Shown here: piece after piece, positions 1 to 7,102 of the stretch
How positions within the stretch are numbered: position 1 is the first letter of the stretch
Layout: the number at the start of each line of letters is the position of its first letter
Source: Pseudoduganella ginsengisoli
GTDB lineage: Bacteria; Pseudomonadota; Gammaproteobacteria; Burkholderiales; Burkholderiaceae_D
Direction: 5' to 3'
Assembly (NCBI RefSeq): GCF_009720865.1
Contig: NZ_WNLA01000011.1
Span: 1 to 64,000, forward strand
DNA: 64,000 nucleotides
Made by a program: the position numbers and the translations under genes
Notes under the pieces: generated by a model
What the model saw: only the letters and a program-made list of their open reading frames with translations
What the model was told of the DNA's origin: nothing
Databases searched by the model: none

Positions 1-538
1 TCACCAGCAGGATGTCGGGATCAAGCGCCGGGCGCAGGCAGCGGTGCAGGCTGGTTTTGGTGAGCGGCCCGCGGCCGGTCACATAGTCCAGCGTGCGGCC
101 GTTGCGGTCGCGCGCTACCAGGATGCACACTTGTTCATGTGAAATGCCGCGCCAGTGCGCCTTGCCGCCACGGCGGCGCGCCGGGCGCGTCAGGTGGCGC
201 GATCCCTTCTGCGATTCCAGCAAGAACATTTCATCGGCCTCGGCAATGCCGTGCAGCAGCGGCGCGCGGTCGGTGCGGGGCAACGCCAGGAAACGGTGGC
301 GCCAGCGGAAGCTGGCGCGGCAGCGGTAGCGCTGCAGGCCGCTCTCGCGGCCATGCCGGTACCAGCGCGTGGCATGGCAGCGCGGGCAGCACAGTTGCGG
401 CTGGGCCGCCTGGTCAAGCAAACGCCCCACCGGCGGCTGCGGCGCCTCCAGCCCCAGGCAAGCCTGCACTTGCGCGCACTGGTGCGCCGTCAATGCCGAT
501 AGCTGCGTCAGCAATAATCCAAAGGCTTGCATTTCCAT
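1..538 (-). CDS. IS1595-family (ISXO2-like) transposase, N-terminal part with internal deletion; continues off the left edge
   Basis: The reading frame runs leftward from ATG at 538 to the window edge without a stop (about 179 residues). It carries a CPRC half zinc ribbon, then LQRYRCR, then directly FRWRHRFLALPRTDRAPLL and the start of the DDE domain (EADEMF, first catalytic Asp; HEQVCILVARDRNGRTLDYV). In the IS1595 family as I know it, about 50 residues (second zinc-ribbon Cys and a helix-turn-helix) separate RYRCR from FRWRHRF; here they are joined in frame. The second Cys of the ribbon is therefore missing and target/end binding is probably lost, although the frame stays open. I could not identify terminal inverted repeats in 539-624. 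The family is confident; the inactive state is inference. Confidence 0.8.
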   Translation of the reverse strand, partial: MEMQAFGLLLTQLSALTAHQCAQVQACLGLEAPQPPVGRLLDQAAQPQLCCPRCHATRWYRHGRESGLQRYRCRASFRWRHRFLALPRTDRAPLLHGIAEADEMFLLESQKGSRHLTRPARRRGGKAHWRGISHEQVCILVARDRNGRTLDYVTGRGPLTKTSLHRCLRPALDPDILLV

Positions 539-624
539 GATACGTCTCCAATCCCGGGATGTGATTCCTTGGACCGGACGCCGATGGGAAAGTTCCACGA
601 TTAACGCGGACAGAGCCTTTTGTT

Positions 625-2571
625 TTACAGTCGGCGCACAGACAACGTCAGGCGCCCATTGGCGGCCGACAGCGTGAAGCAATAATCGCCAGCTTGCTGC
701 ACGGATAACGTCATGTTTTCTCCCGCTATGCCGACCACATGCGGCGCGCTGTCGCCGACCGAGGCATCCATGCCGGTGCTGCCCAGATCCACTGTTTTCC
801 AGTCTTCCGACGCCACCTTGAAGACATGGCTGCCAGCCGCCAGGGGCACCGTGACGGAATAGGCGCTGTTGCCGGCCGGCGCCAGCCTGGTGACGGCGCC
901 CCAGTCATTCATGCTGCCCCGCAGATAAATCGGCACCGCATCAAGCGGCGGCAGGGGAGTCGCGGCCCGGATGGCGCGCACGGTCTTGCCTTTCTGCTCC
1001 AGCAACAGCGCCGTGGCGGCGCCATCGGCATTGCGCTCGAACGTCAATGCCAATGGCCGCGTATCTGCCATATAGCGGCCGGGGTGCGACGGATCCGGGA
1101 AGAGATGCAGCGGCGGCGCGCCGCCGGCCAGCGCCACGGACAATTGCGCCGCTTGCGCCTGCACGGTGAGGTGAACCGGTTTGCCTTTGGCGTCTGCGCC
1201 ATGGTAATTGCCGCCATAGGCATCCTGCGTCACGTCGGCCTGCCATGCAGACGGTGGCGGCGCCTGGTCCGTGCGCCGGGCCGGCGTCTCGCTGCCCCGC
1301 TGGCGCAGCACGACGGACGTGATGCGTCCTCCCTCACGGATAAACGCGAATTCTGCGCCGGCGTCCGGCAGCGCATAACTATCCGTGGCATAGGGCGTCA
1401 GCGGGCTGAATGGCTGGCCTGTCAGGCGGCCATACAATCGTCCGTCCTGTTCCACGAACGTGAACGACATATTGCCGGCGGCGCGGTACACGCCCGCCAG
1501 TTGAGAGGGTGGCGTGGCCGTGACGCCGGCCTGCGCGGGCGGCAATGGATAGCGTTCCTCGTACAGCGCGTGCAATAACTGGTCCGGTCGCGCATCGGCA
1601 TTCCCGGCCAGGACAATCAGCGCATCGCCGGTTTTTGGCGCGATAGTCCAGTTGCTGGCATAACCTCCCGTGCGGCCGTTATGGCTGTAGGTGCGGTGGC
1701 CTTCCGGGCCACGCATGAACACTGCGTAACCGATCTGGTCGCCGCCATACCGGCCCAGCGGCTGTAATACCCGTTCCGCTGCGGCGCCCAATGGACCATT
1801 GCGCCCCGCCAGCATGGCGCCGCTGAAGCGCAGCATGTCGGCCGTGGTGGAGTACAAGCCGCCTGCACTGTTGAAAACATATGAATTCCAATGCGCGGCG
1901 GGCCGCTGCTGCAGGTAGCCTGGCGCCAGCTTCCTTGAGCCGGCCGTCGCCAGCACAAACGTATTGTCCATGCCGAGCGGCTGCGTGATGCGTTCGCGCA
2001 CCAGCGTGGCCCACGGTTTGTTATAGCGCTGCGCCAGCAATTCGCCCAGTACGGCAAAACCGGTATTGCTGTAGCGGGGTTCGCACGGCGCCGCCTGCGG
2101 CAGCCGCGTGCGCGCCAGCGCCGCCCATAACTTGGCGCGGGAATAAGCAGGGAAGGGGCGCGTCAGGTCGGGGCCCAGTTTCAGGTCGCCGGGGAATTCC
2201 GTCAGGCAGGCCGTATGCGTGAGCAGCTGCCGCAGCGTGATTGCCGCCACGGGTGAGGGTAACCGGGCCGGCAGCAGCGCTCCCAGCTTATCGTCCAGCG
2301 CCAAATCACCGTGTTCAACGGCTTGCGCCACCAGTAAGCCGGTAAACACCTTGCTGATCGAGCCAATTTCAAATGCGGCATCCGGTCCGGCGGGGCCGGC
2401 TGATCCATATGCCTCGGCGCCGTGGCGCAGCACTCCGACAGCGGCGCTGCCGGGCAGGTTCCCAAGCACATCGCGCGCCAGCTGATCGGGTGGCGTATCG
2501 AGGATGGGAGCTGCGCGTACCACGGAAGTGAGCAGCAAGGGAAGGACGGTCAGCAGAATGGGACGGCGCAA
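625..2571 (-). CDS. Secreted serine hydrolase, beta-lactamase (class C/AmpC-like) fold, with C-terminal glycogen-binding-like domain
   Basis: 648 residues. An N-terminal signal peptide (residues 1-20, cleavage after VVRA) sends it to the periplasm or outside. The penicillin-binding-protein/AmpC-type catalytic set is complete: SISK (71-74), YSN (167-169) and HNG (297-299). A middle beta-rich segment follows. The last ~100 residues begin with PIYLRGSMNDWG and resemble the CBM48/E-set carbohydrate-binding fold (the RGxMNxW pattern). Family members include esterases, peptidases and carboxypeptidases, so the substrate cannot be read from sequence. It lies 53 bp downstream of the first luxI in the same direction, so it may be transcribed with the AHL synthases. 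Confidence 0.85.
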   Translation of the reverse strand: MRRPILLTVLPLLLTSVVRAAPILDTPPDQLARDVLGNLPGSAAVGVLRHGAEAYGSAGPAGPDAAFEIGSISKVFTGLLVAQAVEHGDLALDDKLGALLPARLPSPVAAITLRQLLTHTACLTEFPGDLKLGPDLTRPFPAYSRAKLWAALARTRLPQAAPCEPRYSNTGFAVLGELLAQRYNKPWATLVRERITQPLGMDNTFVLATAGSRKLAPGYLQQRPAAHWNSYVFNSAGGLYSTTADMLRFSGAMLAGRNGPLGAAAERVLQPLGRYGGDQIGYAVFMRGPEGHRTYSHNGRTGGYASNWTIAPKTGDALIVLAGNADARPDQLLHALYEERYPLPPAQAGVTATPPSQLAGVYRAAGNMSFTFVEQDGRLYGRLTGQPFSPLTPYATDSYALPDAGAEFAFIREGGRITSVVLRQRGSETPARRTDQAPPPSAWQADVTQDAYGGNYHGADAKGKPVHLTVQAQAAQLSVALAGGAPPLHLFPDPSHPGRYMADTRPLALTFERNADGAATALLLEQKGKTVRAIRAATPLPPLDAVPIYLRGSMNDWGAVTRLAPAGNSAYSVTVPLAAGSHVFKVASEDWKTVDLGSTGMDASVGDSAPHVVGIAGENMTLSVQQAGDYCFTLSAANGRLTLSVRRL

Positions 2572-2624
2572 GTTGTTCTCCAGGGAAGCCTAGGAAGGAT
2601 AGCTTAACTGAATTTTTATGCCGG

Positions 2625-3200
2625 TCAGTTCAGCAGGTGCATCGCTTGCATCGACGGGCCAATATCGACGTAGATGGCGACGGCAGTTTCCCCGTCAGCG
2701 CTGACCGGCGGACCCATGCGGCGGGTAACCACACCGGCGCGCTTGAGCATGCGTTCAATTGCGGTAGCAGTCACCGTGACATAGTGGGCAATGCCGTGTT
2801 CATGGCCGTAGCGGATGATTTCCTTGATGGACTGCATGGCCGCCTGCGAAAAACCAAACGCCTGTTCCCCACCGCTTTCGATTGCGAAGCGGCTCAATTC
2901 CCAGATGTGCGGATCTTGCGGCGCTGCCTGGCCATGCAGGTATTCAGGGAAGGTATCTTTCAGCATATATGGGCCGTCGGTCGGCAGCAGGCGCCAGCAT
3001 CCCCGCACCACGCCCTGTTCACCCCGCATCAGCATGTAATACGGATCGATGGCATCGTAGCCGTCGATTTCCATGTCACCCAGGATAGGCACTTCCCAGC
3101 GCTTGCGGTCGCTGAAGACCTTGGCGCGCAACCGGTGCATGGCGAACAGGTCAGGCTTGGCGATGGCATTGCGGGCGGCGATTTCGACGGTCAATTGCAT
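2625..3200 (-). CDS. luxI: Acyl-homoserine-lactone synthase, LuxI family (copy 1)
   Basis: 191 residues, the normal LuxI length. It makes an N-acyl-homoserine lactone signal from S-adenosylmethionine and an acylated acyl carrier protein in the cytoplasm. The eight residues conserved in the family are all present: R25, F29, W35, D46, D49, R70, E101 and R104. A strong ribosome-binding site (AAAGGAG) precedes ATG at 3200. It is a clear paralogue of the next gene, collinear through most of its length. Its own upstream region carries a lux-box-like site (3266-3285) and an RsaL-operator-like palindrome (3243-3259), so it can be regulated independently of copy 2 even though both face the same way. 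Acyl-chain specificity cannot be read from the sequence. Confidence 0.95.
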   Translation of the reverse strand: MQLTVEIAARNAIAKPDLFAMHRLRAKVFSDRKRWEVPILGDMEIDGYDAIDPYYMLMRGEQGVVRGCWRLLPTDGPYMLKDTFPEYLHGQAAPQDPHIWELSRFAIESGGEQAFGFSQAAMQSIKEIIRYGHEHGIAHYVTVTATAIERMLKRAGVVTRRMGPPVSADGETAVAIYVDIGPSMQAMHLLN

Positions 3201-3242
3201 GGCTGGTCTCCTTTAGGTGTTGTGGTGTTGTTGGAGCCATTT

Positions 3243-3259
3243 TTATGCAATTCGCATAA
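3243..3259. promoter_or_regulatory. RsaL-operator-like palindrome upstream of luxI copy 1
   Basis: The site reads TTATGC-AATTC-GCATAA, a perfect 6-bp inverted repeat with a 5-bp spacer, 43-59 bp before the luxI start codon. The Pseudomonas aeruginosa RsaL operator, as I recall it, is TATGnAAnTTnCATA; this site fits it with one mismatch. An RsaL-like protein is encoded at 4035-4334. The match is visible in the sequence; binding is inference. Confidence 0.65.
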
Positions 3260-3265
3260 GCGGGG

Positions 3266-3285
3266 TACTAGTAGTTTTGTTAGTG
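3266..3285. promoter_or_regulatory. lux-box-like site upstream of luxI copy 1
   Basis: The 20-bp site TACTAGTAGTTTTGTTAGTG fits the minimal lux-box pattern NNCT-N12-AGNN. Its symmetry is weaker than that of the site before copy 2. It starts 6 bp beyond the RsaL-like palindrome, the same spacing as in the copy 2 region, and its right end overlaps the last codons of luxI copy 2. This would be the activation site for LuxR at the copy 1 promoter. Confidence 0.5.
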
Positions 3286-3876
3286 TCGTGTGTGCAAGTT
3301 ACTAGTGTCGAGGCCCAACGCCGCCATCGAGGCCGCGATGTCGACGCGGATCGCCACCGCGGTCTCCACACCGACTTCCAGCGCCGGGCCGAAACGGCGC
3401 AACGCCACGCCGGCCCGTACCAGCATGCGTTCCACCGACGTGGTGGTCACGGTCACATATTCGCGGATGCCCTGCTGGTGGCCGAAGCGGATGATTTCAC
3501 ACACGGATTGCAGCGCCACGCCGGAAAAGCCAAAACCCGGCTGGCCGCCATTTTCCATCGCAAAGCGGCTCAATTCCCAGACGTCGGGCGCGCATGGCGC
3601 CGCTTCGCCATGCAGCAATTGCGGGAACGTATTTTTCAACATATACGGACCATCAGTCGGCAGCAGCCGCCAGCAGCCGCGCAGCAAGCCATCGGCTTCG
3701 CGCAACAGCATGTAATGCGGTTCGAGCGCGTCGTAGCCATCGATCTCCATCCCGCTCATGACGGGCACTTGCCAGCCCTTGCGGTCGCTGAACACCTTGG
3801 CGCGCAGGCGGTGCATGGCGTACAGGTCGGATTGAGGAAATGCTTTGCGGGGGGCGACTTGGACGGACAGTTGCAT
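3280..3876 (-). CDS. luxI: Acyl-homoserine-lactone synthase, LuxI family (copy 2)
   Basis: 198 residues; same reaction as copy 1. All eight conserved LuxI residues are present (R25, F29, W35, D46, D49, R70, E101, R104). Blocks such as MHRLRAKVFSDRK, EIDGYDA and CWRLLPTDGPYMLK are identical in both copies, whereas the C-terminal acyl-pocket region has diverged (VTATAIERML in copy 1, VTTTSVERML here). A GGAG ribosome-binding site precedes ATG at 3876. It reads away from the rsaL-like gene; the shared 158-bp intergenic region carries the best lux box in the window. Two intact adjacent synthases suggest recent duplication with possible divergence of signal chain length. Confidence 0.95.
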   Translation of the reverse strand: MQLSVQVAPRKAFPQSDLYAMHRLRAKVFSDRKGWQVPVMSGMEIDGYDALEPHYMLLREADGLLRGCWRLLPTDGPYMLKNTFPQLLHGEAAPCAPDVWELSRFAMENGGQPGFGFSGVALQSVCEIIRFGHQQGIREYVTVTTTSVERMLVRAGVALRRFGPALEVGVETAVAIRVDIAASMAALGLDTSNLHTRH

Positions 3877-3912
3877 GGCGGCTCCGGGGTGTGGTGAACA
3901 ATGGCGCCAAGT

Positions 3913-3929
3913 TTATGCATGCCGTATAA
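3913..3929. promoter_or_regulatory. RsaL-operator-like palindrome upstream of luxI copy 2
   Basis: TTATGC-ATGCC-GTATAA, an inverted repeat with one mismatched pair and a 5-bp spacer, 37-53 bp before the start codon of luxI copy 2. It is embedded in the same composite layout as before copy 1: palindrome, a 6-bp GC-rich spacer, then lux box. Weaker fit to the RsaL consensus than the copy 1 site. Confidence 0.5.
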
Positions 3930-3935
3930 GCGGGC

Positions 3936-3955
3936 AACTAGCAGATCTGCTAGGT
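3936..3955. promoter_or_regulatory. lux box between luxI copy 2 and the rsaL-like gene
   Basis: AACTAGCAGATCTGCTAGGT contains a perfect 16-bp palindrome (3938-3953) and fits the 20-bp lux-box form NNCT-N12-AGNN exactly. It is the expected binding site of an AHL-bound LuxR dimer. It lies 60 bp before the luxI copy 2 start codon and about 80 bp before the rsaL-like start, so it could serve both directions. An extra half-site CTGCTAG recurs at 3973-3979. Confidence 0.8.
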
Positions 3956-3983
3956 ATCTGCGGCGCAACGGACTGCTAGTCTG

Positions 3984-4015
3984 AAAAAAGCCGCCATGCG
4001 AGTCATGGCTTTTTT
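3984..4015. terminator. A-stem-T hairpin in front of the rsaL-like gene
   Basis: A6-GCC-(3-nt bulge)-ATG, a 5-nt loop, then CATGGC-T6: a 12-bp stem with one bulge, followed by a T-run on either strand. It has the shape of an intrinsic terminator. It lies between the lux box and the rsaL-like start (4035), so for rightward transcripts it would act as an attenuator in the leader; for stray leftward transcripts it would insulate luxI. Confidence 0.45.
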
Positions 4016-4034
4016 TCACCTGTACGGATCGCCT

Positions 4035-4334
4035 ATGAGCCGCATACCTTCATCATTTACATCGTTACCATTCCCCGACCAGCTGCGATGGCTGAGGCGC
4101 CACCAATGCGAAAACCAAACCGCATTCTGGTCGCGCTTTGGCGTGACGCAGCCACAAGGCAGCCGTTATGAGCAAGGCTGCGACATCCCCGAGCCGGTGG
4201 TATTGCTGTTGCGGCTGTACATCGGCATGCACATCAGCGACCGTGATTTGCTTGCGGTAGGGGCGCTTATCCGAAACGTCCACAGCTGTCAACTCCCAGC
4301 GCTGCGAGTAGTGGAGCGATGCGCGCATCTCTAG
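4035..4334 (+). CDS. rsaL: RsaL-like quorum-sensing repressor (small helix-turn-helix protein)
   Basis: 99 residues from ATG at 4035; an upstream in-frame ATG at 3996 falls inside the hairpin and is less likely. Residues 26-74 (FWSRFGVTQPQGSRYEQG, then IPEPVVLLLRLYI) match the core of Pseudomonas RsaL as I remember it (FWSRFGISQ..GSRFE.G..IPRP.YLLL), an XRE-like fold that represses the synthase gene and buffers AHL production. Location supports the call: it is divergent from luxI, as rsaL is from lasI. Palindromes like the RsaL operator lie before both luxI genes and luxR. It ends 64 bp before the lanthipeptide synthetase in the same direction and may be the first gene of that operon. Confidence 0.8.
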   Translation: MSRIPSSFTSLPFPDQLRWLRRHQCENQTAFWSRFGVTQPQGSRYEQGCDIPEPVVLLLRLYIGMHISDRDLLAVGALIRNVHSCQLPALRVVERCAHL

Positions 4335-4398
4335 ACTGCAATTGTCGATCTGTACCAACCAATCCGCAGTATCAACCACAGAATCTGGGAAAACGTTT

Positions 4399-7101
4399 AT
4401 GAACGCACCGGCAAATACGATGCACCTGGCTCCTGCCGCCTCCGGCGCCGAGCCGCCTATCGATCCGCACATCTACCAGCCCCAGTCTGCGTATGTCCCA
4501 TCGCGGGAATACCATGACTGCGCCACCGCACTGATGCCCGGCATGTGGCGTTTGCATGTCGGCAGTTTTTGGACGCAGTTGATTGGCCCGGGCAGCCGTC
4601 ATCCGGTGCAAGGGTGGAAAATCCACATCTCGGCTACGCCATCTTCGGCCAAGCGCATCCTGAGCAAAGTCATGCCGGTCTGCCTGGCGCATCACGTCGA
4701 GTTCAAGTTTGCCAGCGATGAAAAGATTTTGCGCCAATTGCTGTCCAAGATATGCGGGCGCCAGTCGAGCGGTAAATTCATCACCATTTATCCGCACAGC
4801 GAAGCCATGTTCCGTCAGTTGCTCGAAGAACTCTACCCGCTGCTGAAGGATGAGACCGGGCCGTATGTGTTGTCAGACCGGCGCTACCTTGATTCGCAAG
4901 TGCTGCATTACCGCTATGGCGGCTTCACCGCACTGCCCGAAATGGATGTGAAAGGCACAGTCAAGCTGTGCATCCTGGATGAACACTACCAGTATATGGA
5001 AGACATCCGTGCGCCCCAGTTCCGCTTGCCATCGTTTGTCAACGATGCGCTGGCGCCGGCGGCGCCGGCCGCGCGCAACGGGGATACCCGCAAGACGGCA
5101 ATATTCGGCGGCGAATACCGCATCAAGGGCGTGATCAAGCATTCCAACGCCGGCGGCGTCTACCTGGGGGAACAAATAGAGACCGGCGAGCCAGTCATCA
5201 TCAAGGAAGCGCGTCCGTTCATCGGGATCGACAAGCATGGCGTGGATAACATTTGCCGGCTGCGCAAAGAGCATCGCATGTTGTCCAAAATCGCCGGCGA
5301 AGGCATTGCTCCCAAGGCGTACAAGCTGTTCCAGGAATGGCAGCATGTTTTTTATGCCCAGGAAATGGTGCCCGGCAAGACATTGCGCCAATGGACTGTC
5401 GCGAACAACCCGCTGATCCACAGTCACGCGGACGCGGAAAAGGTACGTGTGTGGCGCGGACAAGTCTTGCACATTGCCGCGCGGTTGATCGACATGGTGG
5501 CGATCCTGCACCGTCACAACATTGTATTCGGCGACCTGTCCGCCAATAACCTGATCATTGATGCTGATACGCTGGCACTGAATCTGATTGATTTCGAAGG
5601 AGCTTTTGAGCCTGGCGTTGACGCGCCGACCAATATGTTTACGCCGGGTTACGGGCGCATGTCGCGTATGGAGCGCGACCATATCAGCTTCGCGGATGAC
5701 TACTACGCGTTGGGCAATATGCTGCTGGCGCTGGTGGCGCCCAATCCTACCGTCAACCAGATCAACGAAGACTTCGCGCGCGCCTACTTCGAAGATGTCC
5801 GTATCGCCAGCGGTTTGCCGCAAGCCTATGGCGATTGCATGCAGCATTTGCTGACCCGCGCCGATGCCGACCTGGCGCAATGCGCGGCGATGTTACGCGC
5901 TGTGGAATTGCCGGCTGTCGCAGGATGGTCGCTGGAACAGCTTGCAGCAGAGCCCGATATTGAGTTCTGCAGCGTGATGCTGAAGCAAATCTTCGATTAC
6001 AACCAGAATGTCATGGATGTCAGCCAGAGCGCGCGCATGCTGCCGTCCGGCCCGAAAATGAACAACCCGCTGGCGCCTGACCGCGGCATGCTGGGTGTCG
6101 CTTATGCCTGGCACAAAGTACGTGGCGGCATTCCGCCTGAGTTCCGCGCATGGATCGAGCGCCACTGGCAGCCGTCGGCCGCCAGTCCGGGCATGTCCAA
6201 TGGCCTGGCCGGCTCGGCCTGGATACTGTCGGAGCTGGGCATGGATAAACAGGCGCAAGCAGCAATGCAGGCGGCTGGCATGCACCGCCACTTGTTCGGC
6301 AACATGTCGCTGGGTTTTGGCGCCAGCGGATATGGGATGGCCAACCTCTACTTTTGGGAACGCACACGGGACCCGGCGTATCTGGTTCAGGCCCGCAAGA
6401 TTGCCGACATCCTGTGTGATACGGCCATCACGCATGAGCATGGCGTGGCATGGGAGGATCCCTATGCAAGCCAGGGCGCGGCGGTCGGTCTCCAGCAAGG
6501 GGCCAGCGGCATTGCGCTGTTCCTGCTGTACGCCTGGTGCGCTACCCGCGAAGCCCGCTACCTGGAAACAGGGGAGCGTGGCCTGGCATTCGATCTGGCT
6601 TGTGGCCGCGAAGTGGGCGGTTCGCTGGGCTTCCCCCGCCGCTCCGGCGCCGGCTCGAGCATTTTGCTGCCTTACCTTGCGGAGGGGAGCGCCGGTGTCG
6701 GATGCGTGGTGCTGCGTTACTACGCCGTGACCGGCAACCATCGTTACCGGGATATCGCAGTGCGCATCAAGGCGGCGGTGGCGCAAAAGTACACGGTCGT
6801 GCCCGGCTTGCATGACGGTCTGGCTGGGCTGGGCGCCTTTTTACTCGATGCCGCTGAATTCCTGGACGACAAACACTGCCAGGCGCTGGCGCACCGCGTG
6901 GCGCAAGGGATCAAGTTATTCCGTATTGAACGGGATGGCGGGTGCATTTTCCCGGGCCTTGATGAAGGCAAGCTGATTACCGATTACGCGGAAGGCTCCG
7001 CCGGCATTGCCTTGTTCCTCCATCGTCTGCTGCACGGCGGCGGCAGTTTCGATTTCATGCTGGACAGCCTGCTTGCCGCCGGCGTGCGGGAGGGACAGTG
7101 A
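4399..7101 (+). CDS. lanKC: Class III lanthionine synthetase LanKC (lyase-kinase-cyclase)
   Basis: 900 residues from ATG 4399 (GGGA about 9 bp upstream; an in-frame TTG at 4342 is possible but poorer). It should phosphorylate Ser/Thr of precursor peptides, eliminate phosphate and form thioether rings. The N-terminal lyase region contains GWKIHISATPSSAKRILSK, KFITIYP and GPYVLSDRRY. The kinase domain (about 236-520) has VVIKEA-type Lys, FGDLSANNL and LIDFEG. The C-terminal LanC-like domain (about 555-900) keeps glycine-rich repeats, but zinc ligands are absent: the CHG motif position reads LHDG (about 803) and the earlier Cys position reads QQGASG. Loss of zinc ligands is the mark of class III rather than class IV. 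Four candidate precursors and an exporter follow. Confidence 0.92.
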   Translation: MNAPANTMHLAPAASGAEPPIDPHIYQPQSAYVPSREYHDCATALMPGMWRLHVGSFWTQLIGPGSRHPVQGWKIHISATPSSAKRILSKVMPVCLAHHVEFKFASDEKILRQLLSKICGRQSSGKFITIYPHSEAMFRQLLEELYPLLKDETGPYVLSDRRYLDSQVLHYRYGGFTALPEMDVKGTVKLCILDEHYQYMEDIRAPQFRLPSFVNDALAPAAPAARNGDTRKTAIFGGEYRIKGVIKHSNAGGVYLGEQIETGEPVIIKEARPFIGIDKHGVDNICRLRKEHRMLSKIAGEGIAPKAYKLFQEWQHVFYAQEMVPGKTLRQWTVANNPLIHSHADAEKVRVWRGQVLHIAARLIDMVAILHRHNIVFGDLSANNLIIDADTLALNLIDFEGAFEPGVDAPTNMFTPGYGRMSRMERDHISFADDYYALGNMLLALVAPNPTVNQINEDFARAYFEDVRIASGLPQAYGDCMQHLLTRADADLAQCAAMLRAVELPAVAGWSLEQLAAEPDIEFCSVMLKQIFDYNQNVMDVSQSARMLPSGPKMNNPLAPDRGMLGVAYAWHKVRGGIPPEFRAWIERHWQPSAASPGMSNGLAGSAWILSELGMDKQAQAAMQAAGMHRHLFGNMSLGFGASGYGMANLYFWERTRDPAYLVQARKIADILCDTAITHEHGVAWEDPYASQGAAVGLQQGASGIALFLLYAWCATREARYLETGERGLAFDLACGREVGGSLGFPRRSGAGSSILLPYLAEGSAGVGCVVLRYYAVTGNHRYRDIAVRIKAAVAQKYTVVPGLHDGLAGLGAFLLDAAEFLDDKHCQALAHRVAQGIKLFRIERDGGCIFPGLDEGKLITDYAEGSAGIALFLHRLLHGGGSFDFMLDSLLAAGVREGQ

Positions 7102-7102
7102 T

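Noticed and set aside
739..1578. 279-codon plus-strand frame opposite the serine hydrolase gene
   Set aside because: Arg/His-rich shadow translation; the minus strand has signal peptide and full catalytic motifs.
4321..4398. Search for a lux box directly before lanKC
   Set aside because: No CT-N12-AG match was found; the synthetase is more likely transcribed from the site before rsaL.
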